From: Aquiluna sp.
GTDB lineage: Bacteria > Actinomycetota > Actinomycetes > Actinomycetales > Microbacteriaceae
DNA: 64,000 nt
Assembly (NCBI GenBank): GCA_028822985.1
Contig: JAPKCK010000006.1
Location: forward strand, 1 to 64,000
Direction of reading: 5' to 3'
Shown here: positions 1 to 9,500 of the stretch, piece by piece
Layout: the number at the start of each line of letters is the position of its first letter
Position numbering within the stretch: the first letter of the stretch is position 1
Notes under the pieces: model-generated
What the model was told of the DNA's origin: nothing
The model's database searches: none
Seen by the model: the letters and a program-made list of their open reading frames with translations, nothing else
Position numbers and translations under genes: made by a program

Positions 1-19
1 CGGCGCTTTCGCTGGACAT
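1..19 (-). CDS. 5' end of an unidentified gene (partial)
   Basis: Only the first six codons (Met-Ser-Ser-Glu-Ser-Ala) are in the window, so no function can be given. An ATG read leftward from position 19 is preceded by a good Shine-Dalgarno site (AAGGAG, about 7 nt upstream), which is the main support. It would be transcribed divergently from the helicase gene. Confidence 0.4.
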
Positions 20-418
20 CTCTTGACTCCTTCACTCGCTGCTCTTGATGAGAAGCAGTAATCTTCGGCGCTCAACACAGTGGAGATTGAGGCCTCTTGA
101 GCTGTCGGTGGCCTGCATCCTCTATCCCTAAACAGCCTAGGTGCAGTTTTGGTATTCGAGGAATCAATAACTTGAAGCGTGCTGAGCCCGCGGCAAATAT
201 AGAAACAGCAAACTAGTCCTATGACCTTTTGCATAACTCCCCTAGACTTCTAAGGAGCCGGTGATAAATCACCGTCTTGCGTCGTAGAACGACCCCCACG
301 AAACTGTGGCTAAACTTTTTCTTTCGGCGAACGAATTCATCCATCGATGTCTTCGCCGTATTCCCCAAAACTTTGGGCTCAAAAGTGATGTTTTGCATCA
401 CATGAAAGTAATTACATT
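20..418. other. 399-nt intergenic region upstream of the DEAD-box helicase
   Basis: No convincing coding sequence or RNA gene is visible on either strand; the short open frames have no Shine-Dalgarno site and no recognisable protein. A 16-nt inverted repeat with 7-bp arms and a 2-nt centre lies at 259-274, an operator-like arrangement, but arms of this length are expected a few times per 64 kb by chance. The region probably holds the divergent promoters of the helicase and the leftward partial gene, plus a long helicase leader. Long leaders are common for cold-inducible helicases, but nothing here proves one. Confidence 0.4.
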
Positions 419-1780
419 ATGTCTTCAAAGACCTTTATTGACCTTGGCGTGCCAGCCGAAATCGCGGCTGTGCTAAGTGCTCAAGGCATTGATACACCGT
501 TCCCCATCCAAGTCGATTCGCTGCCAGACACCTTGGCCGGTAGAGATGTTTTGGGTAGAGGCAAAACTGGCTCTGGCAAAACCTTGGCTTTTGGAATCCC
601 AATGGTGGCCAGACTTGCTGCTTCCGCAAATAGTAGGGACACATCTCGTAAGCCGAGAGGCCTAGTTCTAGCGCCAACCCGTGAACTGGCCACGCAGATT
701 ACTAATGCGCTCCAGCCATTGGCTAGCGCTATGAATCTACGAGTTACCACAATCTTTGGAGGCGTACCTCAAAAGAAGCAGGTTCAAGCACTCAGGGATG
801 GTGTCGAGATTATCGTGGCGACCCCCGGCCGACTCGAAGACCTAATGGCTCAGGGCATTTTGAAGTTAGATGCGATTGAGATAACCGTATTGGATGAGGC
901 TGACCACATGGCAGACCTTGGTTTCTTGCCCGGAGTTACCAGAATTTTGAATGCCACCCCGAGAGGCGGCCAGCGCCTATTGTTCTCGGCGACGTTGGAT
1001 AACGGCGTGAAAAAGCTCGTAGATAAGTTTTTGCAGAACCAGGTTATGCACGCAGTTGACGAAGCCAATTCTCCGGTTACTCAGATGACCCATCACGTGC
1101 TTGAAGCATCCGACGCAGAAGCAAAAAAGCGATTGGTCTACGCCCTGGCTTCCGGAACGGGAAGAAGAATCTTGTTCATGCGAACCAAGCACCACGCCAA
1201 GAAACTTGCCAAGGCACTAACCCAAGCCGGCATACCAGCCGTTGACTTACACGGCAATCTTTCCCAGGCCGCTAGGGATCGGAATCTGGAGGCTTTTAGC
1301 GCTGGTCGGGCCAGAGTACTAGTGGCCACAGACGTCGCAGCAAGAGGCGTTCACGTTGACGGAGTGGACCTCGTGATTCATGTTGATCCGCCTGCTGAGC
1401 ACAAGGCATACCTTCACCGCTCTGGAAGAACAGCAAGGGCTGGAGCAGCAGGTGATGTGGTGACTATATCTTTGCCTACCCAGCGTAAAGATTTATCTGA
1501 TTTGCTGAGCAAAGCCAAAATTTCCGTAAAGCCTCAGTCGGTTAATGAAAAATCACCGGCAGTAATAGCTCTCATTGGTGAGGTTGCCGAATATGTGAAG
1601 CCAACTGCTCCAACAGCCCAGCCCAAAAAGACTGGTACGTCGACTGGTCGAAATGCCCAGCGAAAGCGAGCACTGAGCGAGTCTGGAAAGCCCCAAAATC
1701 AACAGTCAAGAGCACCTGGTTCGAGACCCCATTCGCAAGGCGCAACAAATGGATCGCGTCGTCGCCAAAATTCGAGATAG
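419..1780 (+). CDS. DEAD-box ATP-dependent RNA helicase
   Basis: Cytoplasmic RNA helicase that uses ATP to unwind short RNA duplexes, usually in ribosome assembly, mRNA decay or cold adaptation. The 453-residue protein has the full motif set in order: Q-motif (Phe6, Gln31), Walker A GKTGSGKT near 48-55, PTRELA, TPGR, the DEAD box (VLDEADHM, about 157-164), SAT, and in the second RecA domain VATDVAARG and HRSGRTARAG. After about residue 365 the chain becomes a basic, Gln/Ser/Arg-rich tail of the kind that binds RNA non-specifically. The ATG at 419 has no clear Shine-Dalgarno site. Which DEAD-box paralogue it is (RhlE/CsdA-like) cannot be decided by eye. Confidence 0.95.
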   Translation: MSSKTFIDLGVPAEIAAVLSAQGIDTPFPIQVDSLPDTLAGRDVLGRGKTGSGKTLAFGIPMVARLAASANSRDTSRKPRGLVLAPTRELATQITNALQPLASAMNLRVTTIFGGVPQKKQVQALRDGVEIIVATPGRLEDLMAQGILKLDAIEITVLDEADHMADLGFLPGVTRILNATPRGGQRLLFSATLDNGVKKLVDKFLQNQVMHAVDEANSPVTQMTHHVLEASDAEAKKRLVYALASGTGRRILFMRTKHHAKKLAKALTQAGIPAVDLHGNLSQAARDRNLEAFSAGRARVLVATDVAARGVHVDGVDLVIHVDPPAEHKAYLHRSGRTARAGAAGDVVTISLPTQRKDLSDLLSKAKISVKPQSVNEKSPAVIALIGEVAEYVKPTAPTAQPKKTGTSTGRNAQRKRALSESGKPQNQQSRAPGSRPHSQGATNGSRRRQNSR

Positions 1781-1802
1781 TCAAGTGCACACAACATAAA
1801 AA

Positions 1803-1836
1803 GTGCCCTCGGCAGTAATCGAAACTGCGACCAGGA
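1803..1836 (-). pseudogene. tRNA-Arg 3'-end remnant (partial direct repeat of 2743-2776)
   Basis: Positions 1803-1833 match 2743-2773, the T-arm and acceptor 3' strand of the intact tRNA-Arg(TCT), in the same orientation with two mismatches in 31 nt. The match fades after about 1836, so the D-arm and anticodon arm are absent. The copy starts 22 nt after the helicase stop codon and does not encode CCA. The two mismatches fall at partners 53 and 61 of the T-stem (G-C in the tRNA, U-A here), so the hairpin is kept. A 3'-end copy separated from the intact tRNA by one gene is the layout left by integration into a tRNA gene. Confidence 0.8.
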
Positions 1837-1862
1837 ACTCTTGTGCCCCCCTTGCAGCCTGC

Positions 1863-1868
1863 TAGCCT
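1863..1868 (+). promoter_or_regulatory. -10 box (TAGCCT) of a leaderless SDR transcript
   Basis: TAGCCT ends 6 nt before the ATG at 1875 and no Shine-Dalgarno site is present, which places the probable transcription start at the start codon. A weak -35 candidate (TTGTGC) lies at 1841-1846. Confidence 0.55.
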
Positions 1869-1874
1869 CAAAAC

Positions 1875-2666
1875 ATGTTTGATCTTCCTGGAACCATCGC
1901 CTTGATAACTGGAGTTGGAGCAAAAGGTGGAATTGGTTTTTCCATAGCGCAACACCTAATGCTTCAGGGCGCCTCGGTGCACATCACTTCTACAACTCAG
2001 AGGGTTCATGAGCGTGCCGACGAACTTCGGGAACTACTCCAAGAAGCCCAAGGAACAGGTACTCCTCAAATCAGCGCCACAATCGCTGATTTGACTGACT
2101 CTGACCAGGTCCAACAACTATTGTCCAGCTTTACGGAGCTCGACATCCTGGTAAATAATGCTGGCATGACCTCAGCGAAGGCTCCCCTTAGCGATGATGA
2201 GACGGCCGACTTAACCCAAATCAGCGATGAGTCATGGGAAATGGGAATTTCTCGAAATTTGGACACAGTTTTTAAAGTCACTCGAGCCGCACTCCCACTT
2301 CTTCGAGCATCCACCAGGGGCCGCATCATCATGGTTTCATCGGTGACCGGCCCACGGATGGCGATGAGACATCAACCCGGTTACGCCGCAGCAAAGGCCG
2401 CAGTGGTTGGGCTGATGAGATCTCTGGCGTTGGATGAGGCCAGCCACCAAATTACCTGCAATGCCATCCTGCCGGGATGGATAGCCACCGACACCCAGTT
2501 AGCTGATGAGTCCAGCCAGGGCCTTAGAACACCGCTCGGCCGCTCTGGAACCCCGGCAGAGATTGCCGCCGCCGCGCTTTGGTTGGCCTCGAGGGAGTCC
2601 GCTTACCTGACCGGGCAAGAAATAGTGATTGACGGCGGTAATTCGATCGCGGAAGAGCGTCGCTGA
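1875..2666 (+). CDS. Short-chain dehydrogenase/reductase (SDR), FabG-like
   Basis: NAD(P)-dependent oxidoreductase of the classical SDR type; the substrate cannot be read from sequence. The 263-residue protein has the N-terminal nucleotide motif ITGVGAKGGIG (about 11-21), NNAG near 92-95, the catalytic Ser in VSSVTG and the YxxxK pair in GYAAAKAA, and ends in the GQEIVIDGG motif usual for FabG-like enzymes. The spacing inside the glycine motif is longer than the common TGxxxGIG. The gene stands alone between the tRNA-Arg remnant and the intact tRNA, so it may be acquired cargo. It appears to be translated from a leaderless mRNA. Confidence 0.9.
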   Translation: MFDLPGTIALITGVGAKGGIGFSIAQHLMLQGASVHITSTTQRVHERADELRELLQEAQGTGTPQISATIADLTDSDQVQQLLSSFTELDILVNNAGMTSAKAPLSDDETADLTQISDESWEMGISRNLDTVFKVTRAALPLLRASTRGRIIMVSSVTGPRMAMRHQPGYAAAKAAVVGLMRSLALDEASHQITCNAILPGWIATDTQLADESSQGLRTPLGRSGTPAEIAAAALWLASRESAYLTGQEIVIDGGNSIAEERR

Positions 2667-2740
2667 CACGGTTTAGCTGTTTTTGCGGCGGGCTTGAAGA
2701 CCTGGGGATTGGCGGCAAACAGCGGCCTTCGGTCTTGACT

Positions 2741-2816
2741 TGGTGCCCTCGGCAGGAATCGAACCTGCGACCAAGAGATTAGAAGGCTCCTGCTCTATCC
2801 ACTGAGCTACGAAGGC
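2741..2816 (-). tRNA. tRNA-Arg (anticodon TCT)
   Basis: Read leftward from 2816, the sequence folds as a 76-nt tRNA with encoded CCA (TGG on the plus strand at 2741-2743). The acceptor stem GCCTTCG/CGAGGGC pairs with one G-U. The D-stem is GCTC/GAGC, the T-stem GCAGG/CCTGC with loop TTCGATT, and the anticodon loop CTTCTAA has TCT at 34-36, decoding AGA. The anticodon stem is weak: position 31-39 is a C/U mismatch and 27-43 is G-U. Its 3' end faces the SDR gene. Confidence 0.95.
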
Positions 2817-2970
2817 GGGGTTGGCTTTGAAGCCGTCAATAGTCTACAAGCCCTTGTCAAGAAAGGTTTTGGTCTGGGCGAGAATCAGTCCAAGAGCATG
2901 AGGAAATAAAACCAGGACGTGAGCTACTTTCCAGAGTAATTTGCCAATTAGACTAATTGTGTAGATTCCA

Positions 2971-5900
2971 ATGAGAGACGGCAAACCGATGACGCTTAGC
3001 ACTACTCAAATTCCTATTGTCCCGGCAAAAGATGAACTATCTGCGGCAGTGGTTGAGCAGGTTCAACATTGGGTACTCAACGCCTCTCAGCAGAAAAATT
3101 CGCAAGCGGCGGATCGACTTTCCGGCCTGCTCCAAGACACGAACGGGTTGGACTTTGCGGTCGGCTTTGTAGACGGAGTAATCAGGCCCGAGAGCATTAG
3201 AGTCGCGGCAAAAAACCTTTACCGGCTTCGCAAAATCACACCAAAGTTTTTACCCTGGATTCTTCGGGCAATGGTTTCTCTCGGAGCGAACCTAGCCAGA
3301 CCTTTTCCATGGATTGTCATTCCAATTGCTCGCAAGGTGTTGCGCTCTTTTGTGGAGCACCTGGTGATTGACGCAACCCCAGCCAAATTGAGCAGAAGCA
3401 TCTCCCGCCTATCGAAGCAAGGTTCGACTCTGAACGTCAACCTACTGGGAGAAGCGGTTCTTGGCAGCAAGGAAGCCGACCGCAGGCTGCAGAAGGTGAA
3501 GGATGTGCTTTCCAGGCCGGATGTCGATTACGTTTCAGTAAAGGTGTCAGCAATCGTGTCGCCTCACTCCCCCTGGTCCTTCAATGAAACCGTGAGTGAC
3601 GTGATTGAGCGTCTCGCCCCGCTTTACCGAATTGCCTCAGAGTCAAAAAAGCAAAAGTTTATAAACCTAGACATGGAGGAGTACCACGACCTCGATATGA
3701 CCGTGGCGGTTTTCAAGGGCATATTGTCAAAACCAGAATTTTCTAAGCTTCAGGCCGGCATCGTCCTGCAGGCATATTTGCCAGACGCGGTCAGAGCAAT
3801 GATCGATATTCAGCAGTTTGCTGCTGGACGCGTTTTAGCTGGAGGAGCTCCAGTGAAGGTCAGAGTCGTAAAAGGTGCCAACTTGCCGATGGAAAGAGTG
3901 GACGCGGAGTCCCACGGCTGGCCACTTGCAACAGTTGAATCAAAAGCGGCGGCGGATGCCAACTACAAACGGGTCCTGAACTATGCGTTGACCGAAAACC
4001 GAGTAGCGAACGTTCGGATTGGGGTCGCGGGTCACAACCTATTTGATCTTGCCTTCGCCTGGTTGTTAGCTTCGCAGCGAAATGCTCAAACCGGCATGGA
4101 CTTTGAGATGCTTCTGGGCATGGCTGAAGCGCAAGCCAATGTGATTCGGAAGACCGTTGGAACTTTAGTTCTTTACACCCCTGTTGTTCACCCGCAAGAA
4201 TTCGATGTTGCCATTGCCTATCTAATTCGACGACTAGAAGAGGGCGCCTCTAAAGAGAATTTTCTTTCCAACGCGTTTAGGTTGGCGGACCCGGATGTTT
4301 TCCAGGTTGAAGAGGAACGCTTTAAGGTTTCCCTGACCATGCTGGATTTGGAAATTCCAATTCCCAACCGGCTGCAAGACCGTCACAACGACGTGGCGTT
4401 TCCCCCGGCGAAAGGCTTTGCGAATACCGCGGACACTGACCCGTCTTTAGCCGCCAACCGAGCCTGGGCCTACGAAATTATTGGTCGCGCCGGAACCGGC
4501 GATATCGGTATAGACCTAGTAGCGAAACAAACAATATCCAGTGAAGCCGAACTTCAAGGGATCATGGATAGGGCAGTTGATGGTGGGGCACGCTGGAGTA
4601 AGGAGTCTTTACGGACTCGCGCCGGAAAGCTCCATGAAATCGGCGTCGCGATGGAATCCAACAGGGGCCGCTTAATAGAAGTCGCGATGGCCGAGGCCGG
4701 CAAGACAATAGATCAAGCCGACACTGAGATCTCGGAGGCTGTTGACTTCGCTCACTACTACGCGCATCGCGCCCTTGAGCTAGACAAGATAGATGGTGCA
4801 ACCCCCGTGCCATTCGGCGTCACCGTTGTCACTCCCCCGTGGAACTTCCCCATTGCCATTCCCGCCGGCGGTGCCCTGTCCGCTCTAGCCGCAGGTTCAG
4901 CAGTTATTTTCAAGCCTGCGGGCGCCTCGGCCAGATGCGGTGCGGTTCTCGCAGACATAATTTCAAAAATTATTGACCAAGACGTATTTATCCCGATTCA
5001 ACTAAGTGAGTCCGGGCTCGGTAAGCAACTTCTGTCCCACCCCGATGTCGACCAAGTGATCCTAACCGGCGGGTACGAGACAGCCCAGCTGTTCAAGAGC
5101 TTCCGCCCTGACCTAAGACTGCTTGCCGAAACAAGCGGCAAGAACGCAATTATTGTCACGGAGAGCGCTGACTACGATCTAGCCGCCAAGGACATTGCCT
5201 ACTCCGCCTTTGGTCATGCTGGTCAAAAATGTTCAGCTAGCTCGCTGGTTATCTTGGTTGGATCTGTCCACAAGTCAAAGCGATTCTTGCGCCAGCTACA
5301 TGATGCGGTAAGCAGTATGCACGTCGGTCATGCCAATGACCCGAGGACTCAAATGGGTCCCATGATTGAGGCGCCCTCAGGCAAACTTCTCGAGGGCCTG
5401 ACGAAGCTTAGCCGCGGAGAGAAATGGCTACTTGAGCCCGCTCAGCTGGACGAAACTGGAAAGCTATGGTCCCCAGGGATTCGAATTAATGTCGTGCCAA
5501 ATTCGACCAGTCACCTGACCGAGTACTTTGGTCCAATTTTGTCCATCATGATCGCACCAAACCTGGAAGCAGCAATCGCTCTTCAGAACTCAGTGGACTA
5601 CGGACTAACAACCGGGATCCACTCTCTGGATGCAGTCGAAATAGAGAAGTGGCTCGCCACTATTCAGGCTGGAAACCTCTACGTGAACCGGGGAATCACC
5701 GGTGCTATCGTTCAGCGTCAGCCCTTCGGAGGCTGGAAGCGCTCGAGTGTAGGACCCAGCACCAAAGCTGGTGGACCAAACTACATCCTTAGTCTGACCA
5801 ACTGGAAGAGCTCGCATTCGACTGCTAGCGCTGAGATCCTGAATAAGAGCGTGAACCAGCTGCTTGCCATAGCTCAGCTAGCTGACTTGTCCGACGCTGA

Positions 5901-6420
5901 GATGGAGTCGCTCATTCGCGGAGCCAAATCTGACCAGGTGGCTCTAACGGACACCTTCAGTAACGCTACCGACCCTTCTAACCTGGACAGCGAGCGGAAT
6001 GTGCTTCGCTATAGAAGAAGCGATTGCGTACTTCGTATTGAGAAGAATGCGACCAGTCATGAAACCATGAGGGCTCTCTCCGTTGCTCTGGCGCTAGGAA
6101 ACCTCGACATCAGTTCTTTTGAATTGGATAAGAACGTGATTTCCTTGCTGAAAAGCTCAGGATTGCGCGTGGCCATAGAAGATCAAGACGGCTTTGAGAA
6201 GAGGCTAGCGGCGAGCCCGCGGCGAGTTCGACTAGTCGGTAATGCTTCAGAAGTCGATGCCGACAGCGCTCTTTCCAGCTGCGACGTGGCTGTTTACAGT
6301 CATGAGTTAACCGAATCCGGACGAATTGAACTGCTGCCCTACTTCAAGGAGCAGTCTGTAACCGTGACTGGTCACAGGTTCGGAACCCCGGTTCAATTTG
6401 TTGCGGCGCTAAGCATCTGA
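2971..6420 (+). CDS. putA: Bifunctional proline dehydrogenase / delta-1-pyrroline-5-carboxylate dehydrogenase (PutA)
   Basis: Oxidises proline to P5C with FAD, then the hydrolysed semialdehyde to glutamate with NAD+. The 1149-residue protein starts with the proline dehydrogenase barrel (about 20-460; VKGANLPMER and AYLPDAVRAM regions). The aldehyde dehydrogenase domain follows (about 500-960; TPPWNFPIAIPAG, FKPAGAS, LTGG, AETSGKN, catalytic Cys in HAGQKCSAS, and RQPFGGWKRS). About 185 further residues without a recognised motif follow. There is no N-terminal ribbon-helix-helix domain, so this PutA should not repress its own gene. A -10-like TAGACT at 2949-2954 would give a leader of only about 10 nt to the ATG at 2971; an in-frame ATG at 2989 is an alternative. 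Confidence 0.95.
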   Translation: MRDGKPMTLSTTQIPIVPAKDELSAAVVEQVQHWVLNASQQKNSQAADRLSGLLQDTNGLDFAVGFVDGVIRPESIRVAAKNLYRLRKITPKFLPWILRAMVSLGANLARPFPWIVIPIARKVLRSFVEHLVIDATPAKLSRSISRLSKQGSTLNVNLLGEAVLGSKEADRRLQKVKDVLSRPDVDYVSVKVSAIVSPHSPWSFNETVSDVIERLAPLYRIASESKKQKFINLDMEEYHDLDMTVAVFKGILSKPEFSKLQAGIVLQAYLPDAVRAMIDIQQFAAGRVLAGGAPVKVRVVKGANLPMERVDAESHGWPLATVESKAAADANYKRVLNYALTENRVANVRIGVAGHNLFDLAFAWLLASQRNAQTGMDFEMLLGMAEAQANVIRKTVGTLVLYTPVVHPQEFDVAIAYLIRRLEEGASKENFLSNAFRLADPDVFQVEEERFKVSLTMLDLEIPIPNRLQDRHNDVAFPPAKGFANTADTDPSLAANRAWAYEIIGRAGTGDIGIDLVAKQTISSEAELQGIMDRAVDGGARWSKESLRTRAGKLHEIGVAMESNRGRLIEVAMAEAGKTIDQADTEISEAVDFAHYYAHRALELDKIDGATPVPFGVTVVTPPWNFPIAIPAGGALSALAAGSAVIFKPAGASARCGAVLADIISKIIDQDVFIPIQLSESGLGKQLLSHPDVDQVILTGGYETAQLFKSFRPDLRLLAETSGKNAIIVTESADYDLAAKDIAYSAFGHAGQKCSASSLVILVGSVHKSKRFLRQLHDAVSSMHVGHANDPRTQMGPMIEAPSGKLLEGLTKLSRGEKWLLEPAQLDETGKLWSPGIRINVVPNSTSHLTEYFGPILSIMIAPNLEAAIALQNSVDYGLTTGIHSLDAVEIEKWLATIQAGNLYVNRGITGAIVQRQPFGGWKRSSVGPSTKAGGPNYILSLTNWKSSHSTASAEILNKSVNQLLAIAQLADLSDAEMESLIRGAKSDQVALTDTFSNATDPSNLDSERNVLRYRRSDCVLRIEKNATSHETMRALSVALALGNLDISSFELDKNVISLLKSSGLRVAIEDQDGFEKRLAASPRRVRLVGNASEVDADSALSSCDVAVYSHELTESGRIELLPYFKEQSVTVTGHRFGTPVQFVAALSI

Positions 6421-6516
6421 TTGACACGGTTTCTAAAGTACCGGCTCGTAATTTAAGGGACTAATCTCCTAAACTGTTGAGTTGTCAGTAGAGCCAACAA
6501 TCAAAGAGGTAATTAG

Positions 6517-9500
6517 TTGTCAAATATTTCCAGACTTTCGCTAGCAAATCGCGCTGTTGTTGCACTAATAACTCTCATTATCGGTGTGTTCGGCCTACTC
6601 TCCGTCGGCAACCTGAAACAAGAACTAATTCCATCCATAGAGATTCCGTCGGCTGCAATTGTCACTTCATATGCCGGAGCATCACCCGAGGTTGTTGACA
6701 GTCAAGTTTCCGTGATTATTGAAAATGCTGTTATCGGCCTGGAGGGCTTGGAATCAACCAGCGTCACTTCCTCAACCGGACTATCGATTCTTCGAGTCTC
6801 TTTTGAATTTGGCACAAGCACCTCCGATGCGACCGAGAGGCTAAATAATGCCATCAGCGCAGTCGAGGCCTCGCTTCCCGCAGACGTAAACCCCCAGGTT
6901 ATTTCGGGTAGCTTCGACTCAGTTCCAATAATCGTCCTTGCGATTTCGGCCAATAATGGCGACAACGAGAGCCTCAGCGCAGAGCTTGACAAGATTGCCC
7001 CGTCGATTTTCCAGCAAGTAAGTGGCATTAGGGAAATTGCTGTCTCGGGAGGAAAGCAAAAAAGACTCAATTTAGAACTCAACCAAGTAGCTCTTGCTCA
7101 AAATGGTCTCAGTCAGAGAGACATCTCCGCAGCGCTGCGTGCTAATGGACTGGTTTTGCCGGTGGGCTCTTTGACTGACTCAGATGGCAGCATTTCCATT
7201 CAGATGGGAAATGCTGTTGACACAGTTTCCTTGATGGAGTCCCTACCTCTAATTTCGGCAACGCCCAATGCAAATGCTCTTGGCGTTCTAACAATTGGCG
7301 ATGTTGCAGCAGTCACCTACGAGGATGCTCCGATCACCTCAATTGCTCGAACCAACGGCAATGAAACCCTAGCTATCTCGATCACGAAGACTCCGGACGG
7401 CAACTCGGTTGACGTCTCCCGAGGCATACAAGACTTGATCCCCGATCTACGGGCTGCTCTAGCAACAGACGTGACAGTAGTGACGATTTTTGACCAGGCG
7501 CCGTTTATTGAAGAGAGCATCAAGGACTTGACGGTTGAGGGCCTACTGGGTCTTGGGTTTGCAATCCTCGTGATTCTGATTTTCCTGTTGAGCGTGAAAT
7601 CCACGATCATCACTGCTATTTCGATACCGACATCATTGCTTATAACTTTCATCGCTTTGGAGTTTGCTGATTACTCCCTGAACCTATTAACCCTCGGTGC
7701 TTTGACAATCGCAATTGGCCGAGTAGTAGATGACTCGATCGTAGTTATTGAGAACATAAACCGACACCTGAGCTATGGTGAGGAGCGCTCGAAGGCGGTT
7801 CTCTCTGGAGTCAAGGAGGTCGCTCTAGCAATCACGTCGTCGACCCTAGCCACCGTTGCAGTCTTCCTGCCAATCGCGCTAGTTTCCGGATTAGTTGGCG
7901 AGCTATTCCGTCCATTCGCATTCACAGTCGCAATAGCATTGCTCGCATCTCTACTAGTTTCCCTAACTATCGTGCCGGTGTTGGCTTACTGGTTCCTTCG
8001 CATGCCGAAGCGTCTTTTGGCGGCTCAAGCTGCTGACCCAGTTGCCTTCGAGGTTGACCAGCGAGAGCTCGAGGAGCAACGCGAAAAGCGCAGCCTGCTT
8101 CAGCGCGGTTATATTCCAATCCTCAATGGAACCAAGAATCACCCTTGGGTCACTCTGACAGCTGCAGTATTGATCTTGGGCTACACGCTCTCACTTGTTC
8201 CACTCTTGAAAACGAACTTCATTGATGGTGGCGGGTCGAACCAGTTCGACGCCCAGCTGAGCATGCCAAGCAACGTGACCCTCGAGGAACAAGACAGAGC
8301 GTCGGCTCTACTTGAAAACCAAATCATGGCTCTCGACGGTGTCGAAGTAGTACAAAGCACCATCGGATCATCTGGAGCCGATGGCAGAGTTGCCTTTGGC
8401 AGGGCAGCCTCAGGCGTGCGCTTGACAATAACCGCAGAAGATGGTGTGGACGTGGAAGTCCTTCAAACAGCAGTGCGTCAGCTTGAAGTAGCCTCGGGAA
8501 GCGAAATCACAGTTTCGACTGGCGGAGGATTCGGTTCCAGCGAGACAATCGACATTGAGGTTTCAGCAAGCGATCCCGCACTTCTCCAGGAATCGGTAAA
8601 TGATCTTGTTACGGGACTGGCCGATGTTCAAAACGTAAGCTCAATCACAACCACCCTGGACGCGGATCAAAGAGTTCTTGAGGTAGTTGTAGACAGGCAG
8701 AAGGCCGCAAGTTACTTGCTGACTGAGACTACAGTGACCGGGATAGTCGCCTCTCAACTTCGCCCTTCATCCCTTGGCACCCTGAACATCGAGGGTAAGG
8801 ATGCTGATGTTTACATCTCAGGCACCCAAGCTCCAGAATCCATCGACGAGGTGAAGGCTTTGTCAATTCCGACATTCCAGGGCCCTGTTCGTCTGGACAG
8901 CATTGCGACTATCACTGAAGTTCTAAAACCAACCTCAATAACATCTGAGAGAGGTAACCGCACCGCAACAGTTTCGCTAGCCCCTATCGGTGAAGATCTA
9001 GGCGCTATTTCAGCCGACATTACCGAGAGTTTGGCTCTCATTGAACTGCCGGCGGGTGCTGAAGCAATCGTCGGTGGAGCAGCGGCCGACCAGGCCGAGA
9101 GCTTCAGCCAGCTTGGTACAGCCGTGCTCGCGGCGATTGCCATTGTCTACATCGTTATGGTCGCAACGTTTGGAAGCCTGATTCAGCCGCTCCTGCTGCT
9201 GGTATCAATTCCGTTTGCCGCGATTGGAGCTCTGGGGCTACTTCTAATCACAGACACCGCTCTTGGGGTTCCTGCGCTAATAGGAATGCTCCTACTGGTT
9301 GGGCTGGTGGTCACGAACGCGATTGTGTTGCTAGACCTGGTGAATCAGTATCGAAAGAAAGGCAGAAGCGTAGAGGATTCTCTGATTGCTGGAGCAAGGC
9401 AAAGGCTGAGACCAATTCTCATGACAGCTCTTGCGACTATATTCGCCCTCACCCCCTTAGCCCTGGGTGTAACAGGAAACTCCGGGTTTATTTCTAAGCC

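Noticed and set aside
259-274. 16-nt inverted repeat upstream of the helicase as an operator
   Set aside because: Seven-bp arms at a fixed spacing are expected about four times per 64 kb by chance, and no second copy was seen.
219-401. 60-codon minus-strand open frame upstream of the helicase
   Set aside because: No ribosome-binding site, no recognisable protein features, and a biased composition; it is probably a chance frame.
1699-1955. Minus-strand open frames over the helicase end and SDR start
   Set aside because: They run antisense across the tRNA remnant and two real genes and encode no recognisable features.
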